From: Acanthochlamys bracteata
Lineage: Eukaryota > Streptophyta > Magnoliopsida > Pandanales > Velloziaceae
DNA: 64,000 nucleotides
Reading direction: 5' to 3'
NCBI GenBank assembly: GCA_019914995.1
Contig: CM034139.1
Span: forward strand, 6,550,461 to 6,614,460
Below are positions 24,685-37,896 of this stretch, piece by piece. The notes beneath the pieces are model-generated. The model worked only from the letters and a program-made list of their open reading frames with translations. It ran no database searches and was not told where the DNA came from. The position numbers and the translations under genes are program-made. How positions within the stretch are numbered: position 1 is the first letter of the stretch; each line of letters opens with the position of its first letter.

Positions 24685-25868
24685 GATGGTGCCTGAAGAT
24701 GTAATTTTTGCTTAAAGTTTTCATTAGTTGTCGATAGAGGTAGAGAGAGGATAAAATGTACCTTGCTCTGTTTCACATGTAGCCCTCCGTCCTCTTTCAT
24801 TACATTGAAGAACGTTGCTGGCTTGTTTTCAATTATCAAGTATTTATTATTCAATCAGTTCTGCAAAGAAATTAAGCTGTGGACTTCAACTTGTACGTAT
24901 AACTCCGTGTGATAGGCTTCATCATGCGTACAATCATTATCAGGTTATATTTTATCAATTACCATTTTCTTCGTATTGTGCAGCTCTTTTGATTTTCTTT
25001 CCACTATTACTATTTCCCAATTTCATTCTGATCATTTCATATTGATTTCATGTGGTTTTCGTTTTTCTTTTCATGTAGTACCAACTTATCAAGGCCCAAG
25101 TTACAAAGTTAAAATATGAGCATTTTCGATTTATCTTGTAGTGAAAAAAAAAAACCAGAATCTTCGATGTAGCTTCAGGGGATCTAAGCGGTAACATTAC
25201 CGAATAACTAGTATTTTGAAGCTTGTTTTGTTTACTGAGCTATTACTCAAGACAAAATATCGATTCCACCCTTTTACGTAAATATGGCAACAAATGAACT
25301 GTTATGTTATTGTGAATCTTAAAGAAATTTTCATATCAGCAAATTGCATTATAATACTCTCTAGTTATTAACAATTAAATTATTTCATTGGGCCATTTTT
25401 CTTCTGATCTTCTAAATCAAGTTAATATAAAAAATTTAAAACTGCCAATTATTACGAGCAAATATTGTCACTACTAATCACCTACCTATTTGGTAAGTGT
25501 TAACTTTGTCTTTTCTTTCTCACGACTGTAGACTCAGAGGAAACACAGCCAATTCTGAACCACATAAGGCGGTCATATAGCATAACTCCGTCCTCTCCGT
25601 TTCCTACTCGTCTACGCAAAAAGATCTAATAACCATGAGTGTCGCCGTCTTTCTTGACGCCGTTAAAAATCCTTCACTTTGAAAGGAAAAAAAGAAAATC
25701 CTTATCCTTCTTGGCAACACAAGAAATAATAACCATGAATTCCAAGCACTCACTATTCTACTGCCAACAACAAATTTGAAGTTCTTCATCGGTCGATCAA
25801 TCAATTGATTCATTCAGTCAGTGATCGTGTAGCTTGTAGAGTATTTGGTTTTGAAGAAGAAGAAGAAG
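24685..25868. other. Intergenic DNA, no gene
   Basis: Contains the 3' region of the BES1-type gene and the promoter and leader of the next gene. No coding sequence or clear repeat is seen. Confidence 0.5.
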
Positions 25869-28843
25869 ATGTCAGTAGAAGCTTGTTGGGAAGACTTCCA
25901 ACGGCAAGGACTCGATTTCGCCGACCGTTTAGCTCAACGATTCACTGGATTTCTTCACCAACCGCCGGATTTCTCCTTTCCTTGGCCTCACAACAACAGT
26001 TCTTCTCGCCATCAATCGATAAAACCTTTCGCTTCTGCTGCTGTAGGTCCCGCTGTCCTCGATGACCTCGGCGGCCGGATAGGTCGTGCCGGTGCTGATT
26101 TCGGTGCATGTCTTAACGGACTCGTGCAGCAGTTTTGCAGACAGATGCCTGTCCCGTTCTTCCATGAGCAACAGAGACCTAGGAGTGCTGCTGCTCTTAG
26201 ACCTGACATAAATAGTAGGGACGCAGCGACGGTGGCGGTAGTTGAGAAACGGTTTGGAGAGAAGGAGGCTGCTGTTGCTGCTGTTGTGGCAGCAGGGAAG
26301 GAGGATGAGATTGATGAGGATGATGTTGGGCTTGGTCAGTTTGGGAGGCCGCAGGTAGAGAATTAACTGTGCGTCTGTGCTCTTTACCTTGTTGTTGATT
26401 GCTTAATTTGTTTTCGCGAATTAAATTACTGTTCTTTTTGTGGTGGTTTATATGATAATTACTGGTTGGAGTAGGTTTCTTCGTGCTTGCTTGTTTATAG
26501 TAATATTAGGAGTTCATAACATGATAACTAATTGGTAATTGTAGAGGGCTGGCTTTGGAAAAAAAGATTCTTACTTTTTTTAGGAAGTTGCATATTTCAC
26601 TTTGTATCTTTTAATGTTTTTATTATGTCTTTTAGAACTAAGCAAAGCTGTTTTACTAACATCTATCTTTTTCAGGGAACATTCAATATTACATCTACTT
26701 ATGACAGTAGAACAAATGAAATAGAGAGCTCGCTAATTGCCCGAGGAGATCTGTGGAGAGCAGAGGCTTCACATGGTGGCTCGACTTCAGGCAATGATAA
26801 CTCACCTCATTTTCTTGTCCAATTGGGTCCGGTATTGTTTGTTCGGGACACGGCGCTTCTTTTGCCAGTTCATTTATCAAAGCAACATCTTCTTTGGTAT
26901 GGCTATGATAGGAAGGTAGTTCATTTATCTTTGTCCCTCTCTCTAAGAAACCATGGGTATGGATGGTTGCTATATTTTATCAGTTTTCAAACGTATGATT
27001 CTTAAGCTGTTGATTCACATGAGGGTTATCTTTAAACAACAATAACCTTTTACCTGTTTTTTGATATTGTTTTGCTTAATATACCCTAGTATGCTTAGCC
27101 TTCTTCTGTCTTCTGTAAGTTCTGATTCATAGAACACAAAAAGAAGTTTGGATATTTCAGCAAAACCAGTTCCATGAGACCTATGTTTGTTCATATACCT
27201 TTTAGTTAGTGTTTATTTTAAACTTGCGGTGACTTTGATTAGCTCAATTTATGCATTGGTGGATGGCCTTCATCTAGAAGTAAGTATATGGGTTGATGAG
27301 CTGCCAAACTGAAATTGTTTTATGAAACCTCTTGACAGATGACAGTAAATTTGATTTTGTCGTCACCTCTGGTATTGGTTTCTCAAACCATAACTTTGTT
27401 TTACTGTCCTTCAATATTTTCATTTTCTTACTGCAGTAGTTTTCCAATCAAGTGCCCATTTTACTTTTTCATCTATTTAGCTCTTAATAATGTTTACTAG
27501 TTTGCATAGAAAATTTTTTCTTGACTCTTTCTGCATGATTTTTATTGTCTAACTGCAGAATGGAATGCATTCTCTTTGCCCTGCTTTGTGGTCTAAGCAT
27601 AGGAGATGGCTCTTCATGTCGATGGTCTGCCTCAATCCACTTGCTTGTGTAAGTTCTTACTTTTTGAACAAGAGTTTGAAATGGTTTTACTTTTTGCATC
27701 AGTATTCCTAGCAGTTTATATATACTAAGGTTATAGTTAAGGATTCATATTTATCCATTAAAATGTATGCTCTTTTTTTTTGGCAACTGGCTAGTTTTAA
27801 TCCCAGCTTGCACATTCATTTTTCTACAGTCGTTCTTGGATATGCAATTTCCAAATGGACAACTTACATATGTGGCTGGTGAGGGCTTGACAACAAGTGC
27901 TTTCTATCCCGTTCTCGGTGGCTTGCTACAAGCACAAGGTCAATTCCCAGGGGAGATGAGATTTAGCTTCTCCTGCAAGGTTTGTACAAAACTTGGAAAC
28001 TCATAGTCAGCACCCCTTTCTGGATATATCAACTTGTTTGTGGACTTTTCATCTGTGTTAATTTATTTAGCCTCTTCATGTTATAGCTCCTAGATTGGAA
28101 ATTAGAATGAAGCACTGGTACTATGTACTTCTCATCTGTTGTAAATAAGCTTATGAGAAGGAACAAATTTGAATCATCACCAAAAGCTTTCTACATATTG
28201 CCATTATGTGATACTTTTGAAGCTTTCTTCTGGATAGTCGTCTAGGATTCTGATATACATTTATCTTGAAGAACAAGCGGGGCATGCGAATTACCCCAAT
28301 GGTGCAGTGGCCTGATAAATCATTTTCACTAGGAGTGGTGCAAGCCTTAGCGTGGAAGAGACATGGCCTCATGGAGCGACCAAGCATCCAGTTCAGGTAA
28401 GCAACACATGTAAAGCTGGATGAAATTGCACTTAAATATGTATAGTGTACTTTTGGTTTCTTTAAACATATAGTTTGACTATGTTGCTTTCCTCCATTTG
28501 CAGCATATGTCCGACATTTGGCGGAAGCAATCCAGGGTTACGTGCAGAATATGCCCATTCATTGAAGGAAAAACTTAGCTTAAGTTGTGGTTGTGCTTAT
28601 TCATTCTATCCTTCTGCTTTTGCATCACTATCTGTAAGTAAACTTTCCCAAACACATCGTTCCATACTTGTTTCTGGTTTACTAATTTTAGTAAGTTTGC
28701 TTTTCCTTTGCTGGCAGCTGGGAAGATCCAAGTGGAATGGGAATGTTGGGAATTCCGGAGTTGTACTTAGAGCGGAAATTCCTCTGAGTAACATTGGCCG
28801 ACCATCTATCAGCCTTCATCTCAACAGCAGATTTGAATTTTGA
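25869..28843 (+). CDS. Conserved plant protein of unknown function, 448 aa
   Basis: Seven exons fit in frame: 25869-26354, 26676-26915, 27559-27648, 27830-27979, 28272-28396, 28504-28633 and 28718-28843, totalling 448 residues. The N-terminal third is amphipathic and low-complexity (start MSVEACWEDFQRQGLDFADR; LGGRIGRAGADFGACLNG). From residue 163 the protein is rich in alternating-residue, beta-like stretches: GTFNITSTYDSRTNEIESSL, LGPVLFVRDTALLLPVHLSK, FSFSCKNKRG and IPLSNIGRPSISLHLNSRFE. This recalls a membrane beta-barrel or a beta-rich lipid-binding fold, with an aromatic last residue (Phe) like many barrel proteins. The sequence looks like a protein conserved across seed plants, but I know no established function and propose none. 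All splice sites are canonical and no frame breaks are seen. Confidence 0.85.
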
Positions 28844-29353
28844 TCTCCAATACCCTGATTAATGTACATAGGCTAGGTTTTTGTATGTAAATCATTAGGT
28901 AACACATACCTCTGAGCGCATGTTCCTCTCTTCTAAAAAAATCTGAATTTCTACGTGAAAGAGGTGACAATGAGTTTAAGTTGTGCCATAATGCAAGCTT
29001 TTTAACAGCTAAAGCAAATGTCTTTCTGAAATAACTTTTCCGTTGTACGTGACTTGTTTGGTAACCAACATTATCATCTTGAATGTATTGGCTTGAAGAT
29101 TTTGTTAATAAAACTTGTTTCTGCGCAAACTCTTTATATCAGTTACTCTCTGTGTTATTTCTTAGCTGTACAAATTACGGTAACTTAAGAGGTTTACAGA
29201 AATTTCTTGGTGCGTTACCTAATTGGGCCAAAAGTAATACTCCTAGGCCCACGAGCTGTAATAACCAATTCAACAAACAAGAATTGACTTGGATTCGGTT
29301 GTTGTCTGGAATCAGAACGGCAGAGATCTAGATGTTCTTCTCTGCTCTCTCTC
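28844..29353. other. Intergenic DNA with GGGCC/GGCCC motifs
   Basis: Holds the 3' region of the upstream gene and a short promoter. TTGGGCC and AGGCCCA motifs lie at about 29222-29252, shortly before the next start. No gene is seen. Confidence 0.45.
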
Positions 29354-29716
29354 ATGGCTTCTGCTACTTCGCCGATCAGCTCAAAATTCCAACTCTCTCC
29401 ACCGCTTCTTCTTCTGCTTCTCTTCATCTTCCTCTTCGAACTCTTCTCAGTCGCTTCTCTTGCTTCTCCCGCCGGAAGTGATGGTCGCGGCCGTGATTTG
29501 CTAGTGTATACGGGGGCGTCGCAACGAAGGAGAGCTTCAAGTTCACAGGGAGCCAACTGTCGTGAATTGAGAACGATGGAGGAGTGTGAGAAGTACATGC
29601 AGCAGTGTCGGTGGTGCACCAGTGAAGCCCTCGACGATATGTGCTTCAGTACACACGAGGCGTGGCGGCTTCCTTCTCAGGTCTTCTCTTGCCCTAGAAT
29701 TCGCCGCACTAGTTAA
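29354..29716 (+). CDS. Small secreted cysteine-rich protein, 120 aa
   Basis: Single-exon frame of 120 residues. Residues about 17-38 form a strong hydrophobic core (PPLLLLLLFIFLFELFSVAS), a signal peptide or membrane anchor. A Ser/Arg-rich linker is followed by a compact domain with six cysteines at residues 69, 78, 85, 88, 97 and 113. The spacing around EECEKYMQQCRWCTSEALDDM recalls a PSI-type (plexin-semaphorin-integrin) cysteine module, but this is a resemblance by eye. The first ATG gives a clean signal sequence, and stop TAA follows Ser120. A donor-like CAG|GT near 29681 would give a different end, but the unspliced end keeps the last cysteine. I do not know a function; placement outside the cell or in the secretory pathway is inferred. 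Confidence 0.65.
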   Translation: MASATSPISSKFQLSPPLLLLLLFIFLFELFSVASLASPAGSDGRGRDLLVYTGASQRRRASSSQGANCRELRTMEECEKYMQQCRWCTSEALDDMCFSTHEAWRLPSQVFSCPRIRRTS

Positions 29717-30356
29717 ACCCAAGTAACTCAATTCTCCTCTCTTTGTTGTTGTTGTTGTATCAGTTTAAATCAGTGTCGAAAGTTTCGTGTTTTTATCGAC
29801 TTTTTGCGATTACTTTTTTTTAAAAAAATGGTAATTCTAGTTATTCTGCTTGTTTCCAAAGATTCGTTCAATACAAAGTCGAGGCTTTGGGTTGTTGTTA
29901 TAATAAACGGTTTTGAGAAATGAGGAGTTTCTGTTTTGCTTAATTTTGTCTGAGAACAAATTTCTATAAAATTCGCTCACATGTAATTAATTGGTTCAGA
30001 AGAAAAAAAATTACATCAAAACAGTAGAAATCCCCTTCACAAAATAGCTTACTGTCCAACTCTTATGGCATTTGTTATTCACGAAATTCATTACACACAA
30101 ACATGGCATTGTTTTTATTGTGATACAAAAATCAAACGAATGAGACAGCATGACATGTAGAGAGAGAAAGCTAGTCACAGACACACAAACACACCGATAA
30201 TAAATAAAAGAAAGAAAGAACACTCTGTCAACATTGAAACATTCACAATTTTGGATCATTTCGACACTTGACATTTCTCCTCTTAAGTGACCTTGGGAAT
30301 TTACTAGCCAGCTTTATCATGACAAGCTTGCCGGTTTTGCAAATCGGAGGAGATTT
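29717..30356. other. Convergent 3' intergenic region
   Basis: Lies between the convergent ends of the small secreted protein gene and the receptor kinase gene. AT-rich, no coding sequence seen. Confidence 0.5.
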
Positions 30357-33300
30357 TTATCTTGGCTCTTGGATGGTAAATGTAGTATCAAGCCAAGGTC
30401 CACTGGAGACCGTTGAGTAGCTGTCATGAGATACTTCGTTAGAAGAGTTAGCGCATTCTGCACGCCGGCCCTCTGAGAATAGTTTTGGAATCGAAGGGGT
30501 CTCTACTGGTGTCTTGCCATCGAGCATGCTCACCACAGTAGACATAGCAGGCCTTAGAGTTGGAGAAGGATTTGTGCAAATAAGGGCCAAATTCAATATG
30601 TTTAGAGCTTCATCCTTTGAGTAGTTTGAACCAAGATTGGGGTCGACAAGCTGAAGGAGATTTCCCTTCTCTTGCAGAACAAAGGCCTAGCATATAGTAG
30701 AAAGTATAGTTGAAAATAATGGTTGGGCAAGGTTTTAGTAAGAACTAATTTTGGTGAATACAATAGACTTGAACTCACCCAATCAAGAAGGTAAATATTC
30801 TCATCCCTGGGCATGCTACTTTTGTTGCTCTTTCCACTGACGATCTCCAGCAGCACAACTCCGAAGCTATAAACATCTGCTTTATCTGTCAAGTGACCTC
30901 TCGTTGCATACTCTGGAGCCATGTATCCTCTGTCAAATTTAATCAAAGCAACTATTGTCATAACCTAAATGTAAGTTTTGTCTATTAATTTTTAGATATG
31001 ATGTCAAATACAACACTGTCATATAGTATGTGATTTCATAGTATTTATAAAAAGCATTAGTTTTCACGAGTTATGAGCAACTTACAGAGTCCCAGCTATG
31101 CGAGTGCTTATGTGAGTGTTCTCTTCTTCGTCAAGTTTAGCCAAGCCAAAGTCTGATATTTTTGCATTCAGATCTTTATCCAGCAAATATTAGTTGCCTT
31201 GATATCCCTGTGGACAATCTTCAATCTTGACTCCTCGTGAAGATATGCTAGACCCCTTGCTATGTCTATGGAAATTTTATGCCTTGTTTGCCAGTCCAAT
31301 TTCAATTGAGCACTCTCAGAATCTGCAAGTCCACATTGTACTTTTACCAGTTTTGACATAACTAACACAATGACATATATATTACAGGAGATATCTCTCA
31401 AAATAGAGTCTTACCAAACAAAGCACGAGCAAGTGAGTTATTTTCCAGGTACTCATATATGAGTAGCAATTGATTTTCTTCTACACAACAACCAAAAAGC
31501 CGAACAAGGTTTGGGTGTTGCAAGGCTGATATCATACCTATTTCATTTATAAATTCACGGTTGCCCTGTTTGGACTTAAAAGAGAGCTGCTTGACGGCAA
31601 TTAGAGAACCATCTGGAAGTTTGCCCTGAGATCATAAGGGACTCTTTTTAATAACTATCCTATATTTTTTGAGAAAGAATCGGTTCAAAAATTCTAGGTG
31701 GGTGCCGAGCAATAGAGTCAACATAGAAATTGGATAACATTTGAGAACACACTATGATTACCTTGTATACTGGTCCAAACCCTCCTTCTCCTATCTTATT
31801 AGTTGGATCGAAGTTTTGGGTAGCAGCTTTGATTCGCTTCAAACTGAACAAAAAGGTCTGAGATCCCAGGCCCTTCAATTCTACATGCAAACATTGACTA
31901 AAATCATATTGTGAAGAGCTGAATTGAAATTGGTCAATACTGATGCATAGAAATCCATTTAAAGGGATTTAATTTATCTAAGGATATAATTAAAGGGGTT
32001 TGAAGAGCTGAACAATCTTTTCACATATCTAGAAACTCACCATCATTCTCACTCCGTTTTCTCCATACGCAAACCCAAAGGATGGTAGAAAGAATTATCA
32101 CCAATGCACATCCAGCAGCAATAACTCCTACAATGACTCCTATGGACAGCCTGCCTTTATCGGGCTTGAAATCTTAAAAAACAGATAAACTTATATTAGA
32201 TTGAATAGCTCTGATTTCATAGGAACTATGATAGAAGATCTCGAGAAGGCATACTTGGTGTAACTGAAATAGCTGATATAAGTGGACCATATACACCTCT
32301 CTGAGGAATTGAGTTTGTCCCTTTACCAGCCCATTGCAAATGAATCTCTAGTGTGTTACTATCAACTGTGGCAGTGAAGGTCTTAATTAGTTCCTTGCCC
32401 GTCCCGTTAGCTTCCTTTGCAATATTAAAATCCTGCAACACCTTGCGACCCTGCATATTACGAGATGGTGATGTATACATCCAGAAAAGGAAGATCGGGA
32501 AAAAGTATACGAAAGTGTAATGAAGATTATAAATTCATAAAGGATGATGAAGAAGGCATGCCAAGTATGACGTTGCTTTATCCGTGAAATTGCGAATAAA
32601 TATCTCTAATTGACATACTTGCAGTAAAAAAGAATGTATTACCTGGATTGATACATCAAAAAAGCGGTTTCCTGCACTGGAAAATGTCTCATCACTTGTG
32701 AACATAATTTCAGCAAAGTGGAGCTTTACTGTATAATTTCCATTCTGTAAGCATTGACCGTAGTATCTCAGAGAAATAGGACTTAGGCGAGCATTTATAT
32801 AGAGATTTGGATTACTCATGTTCAGCAGTGACACATTTTTAGCTATGTACTTGGCCTTATCATTGCCAATAAAGTTTCTGGTGCTGGTATAAGCCCATTT
32901 GCTGCTGTCAGAAATGGCAAAAGTTGATCCCCCAAGCGACGAGGAGTCTTCTTCATATACATCCTTGTCAACTATCACCTTTTTACCACCGCAATTTATG
33001 AAAAGATCGTAATCTGGAAAAAGAATAGAGTTAATCTGCCAGTAAATAATCTCTGACAAAATCCACCCTAGTTAGACAGTCTGTACAAATGATACTGATG
33101 AAATCGTCTTCATTTGCTAGATATTCTGACTCACTTCTTGGTTTTCCTGAACATGGGAGACCCTTCTTTAGGCAGGTTTTTGTATCCTGTAAAATCAAGG
33201 AAACTAGCCTAAATATCGGAAGATGCTGTTGCATGTAGTAGAAACATAATTGTTCCTGATTCTTACGAGTTGCTGATTGAGGACGAGAAACTTGAAACTA

Positions 33301-36020
33301 AGTTCCTGCAAGCCATCAGGATTCAGGAATGTAAATGGTCAGTAGACTGGGACTAGAGTGTTTTTCATTCAAGTATAGTAAGAGTTGAAGTCTCACACTT
33401 CTCCTTGCTGACATTTTGAAGGTGCAGATGATCCTCCGGTAAAGTTGTTGTAAGATAAATCCCTGCCATCCAACTTCAGAGAATCATTATCTGTCCTGTG
33501 GTCTGAGAGCAAAAGCCATTACGGACTAAATGAGACCAAAGTTTTGGGCTTATACATACAGATTTTGTTTGCTATTTATAATCCAATTTGGTATCGCTCC
33601 ATTTAGCATATTATTAGTCAAGTACCTATATGAGAAGTAGCAAAGTCAATACAGTATGCACTGCAAACATACGTATCTGAACGCACATGTCAATATAAAA
33701 GTGTAGTACATGAATTGAATTGAACTTTCGAGAGACTCAAAGCTGCTTGGTATTGGCCCTGTGAGATTGTTGAAACTCAAGTCTCTGCAGAAAACAAAAT
33801 TCAGAAGATTTTCATGAATTTCATGGCTAAGTTCTTCTATATTATTACATAGATCATCGAGCATCTTATGGTAGGTCACAAGCTAAAGGAAAATGTTCTA
33901 TAAAACTAACAAGGTTTTCAAGTTCGACATTTTTCCAAGGTAATCAGGCAGCTTGCCAGATATTGACAGGTTTCTTAAAACCCTGCAAGGAACTCCATAC
34001 ATGAGCTAATTTCATTGGAGCAGGTGGATTTGGAATTGCGAAATGATGAAGAGTGGAGTTAAAGAGATACTGACAGCTCTTTCATGCCTATCATGTTCTG
34101 GAGGGGTGGGAACTTCCCATCCCCACTTTTCCAGTCCGTCACCCTCCTGCAGCCAATTATTCAATATGAACAGAAACAATTGTGAAAACTTTAAACTAGT
34201 CTTTTTCTTTTCATTAATTGAACGCAGGTGATGGCTGATTCCAAAGTATAAATTGGTCTAATAAACTCTTCAGGATTAGAGTCAGTCTTACAGTTCAGTG
34301 ATTGTTTTCAGTGAGGCAAAGATTGATGGGAAGGGCCCTTCTAAAAGAGTTCCTTGCATGTCTCTGCAATAAGATGCTTGAATCACCAAACAAATTCACT
34401 TGATGTGAATAGGGGTAAAGGCTTTTAATTTTGTGATATTCACACAACCGTGTAATTTTGTAGTGCTAACTAGTGCCTACAAATAGTTGTAGAACGTACA
34501 GTCGTTGGAGCTTAGTCCAATTCCCAATGAAGCTTGGGATTTTGCCAGAGATTGGATTGCCGTCTATGCGACTGTAGAGATCATCCATGAGAGTCCTTAT
34601 CAGAAGTTTCCTAAATGTATCCTAGCAACAAGACAACATGAAAAGAGGGCAGAAGCTTACAAGTCTTTCAGATTCTTCAGATTGCCTAGCGACTCAGGCA
34701 ACTCCCCACTGATATTATTGGAAGAAATAAAACTGCACAAGAACACTTAACTGAGGTACCTTTTCGAGTTGATAGAGACTTTAATGAGAAAAAAAAGCGT
34801 TGGGAAATTTGATCTAAGAATATAAGCTGCTAAGCATATAACTGGCAAAAGCGTTATCTTAGGCGACAGACTCACAAGCGTGTCAGGTTGGTCAGTTTAC
34901 CCAGGGATGCCGGTACTATTCCTTGCAGCTGGTTAGCTTCTATTGCTCTGATAACAGAATCTCCATAGTAAATTTGATCGCAAAACTAAAATAAAAGCAA
35001 CAAAAAAGCTGAGGATGTAAATTAAGTTACAAGGATTGAAGTGTGCTTATGTCCCCTAGCTCATCGGGTATGCTGCTGTGGACCCGGTTTCCGAGAAGGG
35101 TACTGTAAAAGCATACAGAGATCACTGGCAGTTAGCTATGAAGATTTTATTCAGCACGTCCAGAATAAGTTGATTGGTGAAGACAATTGAGCACGGTCGA
35201 TAGCAGACATACAGGTTAACGAGGGGAAGAGAAGCCCATGCCTTCGGGATTGTTCCATTAAGATTGTTTCTGGCGAGATCTCTGCAAAGAAGAAAAAAAC
35301 AGTCCATGAGAAATCAAGGCATTGCTAATGATTGTAGATGTCTTTGTTAGGCTATATATTCACAGTGTCACTTGAGTGCTCACATCTGACTTAGCTGAGT
35401 GAGATTGGCGAAGTCGTCCGGGAGGAATCCAGTCAAGTTCTGTCCCTTCAGCTGGCTGCATTTAATGATTAGTAATAGTTAGCCTCTTAACATTAAGGTT
35501 TGACATAGTCCATGCTGCATCAATTGGGAGTTACATGTGTAACAAGCTGGGAATCAAGGTATGTTGAACTCGGATGATTTCTTACATGCTGGTAACATGA
35601 CAGATGTTGGAGGCGGTGTTGCATTCACAGGTAACGTTGCTAACAATGTTGGACGAGGTCGATGGCTCTACCCATCCTGAAGTTCCACTGCAAGGATCAA
35701 CCGAGAAGTCCCACTTCTTTTCCAACTTGGAAGCAATTTGCTTAAGTGCTTCCACTGTTTCATCAGCAAACCTTAGATTTCAACAACAGAAACTCCCAAG
35801 AAAACAACTACATCACCATGACGAAAAGATCCAATGAAACCAGATAGCAACTACATACACAATGCGAAATCTAACCATTTGATTCTAATGGAATAGTTGT
35901 GAAGAAAGTGAAGGTTTTACCTTCTTTTGGATCCAATTTCTGGGCCTGAGCGTTGAAGCAATTCCAAAACAGTAACAATATAAACAAAGGGATACAATTT
36001 CTTCTCCTATCCACTCCCAT
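30357..36020 (-). CDS. LRR-malectin receptor-like kinase (LRR-VIII-2), frameshifted
   Basis: Over 20 small exons encode a protein of the At1g53430/At1g07650 type. The start at 36020 gives signal peptide [20 protein letters not shown]. Then come LRR repeats in phase-2 exons of about 69-72 nt ([46 protein letters not shown]), a malectin domain (32.2-33.0 kb: [45 protein letters not shown]), a transmembrane segment (about 32.1 kb) and a Ser/Thr kinase ([58 protein letters not shown]; last exon ends IQEPR). Every exon I read keeps frame except one: at 31185-31187 one base is missing in a homopolymer, so HRDIKATNI is followed by CWIKI and a stop instead of [14 protein letters not shown]. The kinase is therefore cut before the DFG motif. 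This is a young lesion or an assembly error. Confidence 0.88.
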
Positions 36021-37025
36021 TTGCTTTCCTTTTTCCTTCTTCTTCTTCTATTGCTGCTGCTGCAGGTGCAGCTGATGATGAACAAAACTTGAAAGGAAAA
36101 CCATGAGCTGGAATGAATAGAAACTAGCAACAGTAGTACAACATTGTGCTTCTCAAGCAACAGTAGAAATAATAATAATAATAATAATCAAATAAATTCT
36201 TTGTGCTTCTCAACGATACCAAAAGATATCCTAGATATTGCCGAAGAAATTTAGTTTAAAATTTTTTTAAAAAATAGAGCTTAGTCTTTGTGATACACGA
36301 CCAAAGAAACTTTTTCTTTAATATTTCTGTTGGCATTTATTTGATTGACCTTACGTAGGTCAACTCTTTTTGAAGTTCCCAAAAAGAAAAATAATCAAAC
36401 CAGTCTGTCAAATTATATACAAGACTTTAGCATCTGTTTCAAGAGTTTCGAGTTTATCAAAAGCTAATTGATCTTATAAATGACAATGCCAGTCTGGAAA
36501 TATCAAACACAAAAATTGCGGGGGCACATCTTCATCTGAGAAAGTCATTACTGTAAATCATGAACATATATATGCTGTACTTTCCTGGCTCGTTACCGCT
36601 CCTAATAACGATGCTGGCACGCAAATCTTTGTAGCATCAGGACAAACTAGCTCAAAATCCTGTTACGCTACAAAAAATGAGACAAGAGAAAACCTTGCTA
36701 GTTGTATATACATAATAAATACTTCGAGACAGATTCAAAACTTCGACAATGAGGACAGAATGAATAGCTCCATGCTATGCGTCGATAAGTAGCAAATGCT
36801 GAACATGTACAGTATGCAATCAAATATCCTAATGCCGCTTGCATAGCTCCAAGTTTGGAATATGTAATATATACATACCCTTCATTCCCAAGTTTGCAAG
36901 GACCTCAACCTGAACTTCAACATAAGAATTGTTAAAAGATGCCCAGACATTTTCAGGATAAACTTATACAGCACGCTTTAATCACCAAATAACTCTACTT
37001 ACGGTAGTACTCATTTAAAAACTAC
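36021..37025. other. RLK promoter and intergenic DNA
   Basis: Includes the receptor kinase leader with a TAA repeat at about 36168-36188, then AT-rich DNA. No gene is seen. Confidence 0.5.
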
Positions 37026-37247
37026 GGAACATTTGAAACTGATTCTAAAAATAATTTAAATATAAAATACTTTTTGTTTTTTTTAAAAGTTCGATATTTA
37101 TTTTTTATTTTGAAAAAAATTATTAATAAAATTTTACGGCCTAATTTATTTTTATTCTTTTAAATTTTTAATAAAATTTATAAAATATTATAATAAATTT
37201 TTTTTTTTAAAATGAAGAAAAGTAAAACAGCAAATCTAAACATGCCC
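37026..37247. mobile_element. Degenerate MITE, 222 bp, TAC target duplication
   Basis: The left end GGAACATTTGAAA and the inverted right end GGGCATGTTTAGA resemble each other and the other elements here. TAC flanks both sides (37023-37025 and 37248-37250). The interior is AT-rich with palindromic A/T runs. Confidence 0.45.
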
Positions 37248-37896
37248 TACAACTGCTGTATAAAAAGCAATCCACTTTGTAGCAATATCTGGAACAAATT
37301 GTAACTTATAGAATCGACCAAGAGCTAAAATGATGAAAGATGATACATATTATTTTTCGTAATCACTTGGATAATCAAATCAATACATAGAACAATCAAA
37401 TTTGAAGCTCTGCAGAGAATCATCATGCATAAGGAATGGTGCACCAACAGTTCAGCTCACTTAAGGTCACCAAGTTTATAAGTGGAAACACTGAAATGTC
37501 AAAATATGTGGACAAGCAATGCAAAAGAATAATATACCTCAATTTCTAATCTTCAATCTCATGAGGGATATTCTCCAATCTTTAAAAAGAATTCCTCTAA
37601 GATTCACAAGTTAAATTTCCCTTTCAAGAAAATTTTCCTGATTATCGTTAAAGACCAAGTTCACTTTTGCTTTCAGGGATAACAACAAATATTGGATGCT
37701 TGTCCTCATTATTATAGACAAACTCACACAAATTAATCATCCACTATTACTCAAAAGCTCTACAAAAAGGTACAACCTATTTAAAATTATGAACAAAGTA
37801 AATTTAAGCATATCTCAAAATTTCTCCTTGAAAGAACAGATCTAGATCTCTTCATTACATATAACCTTGTATAAATTATAGTGACAACTTGGAGAG

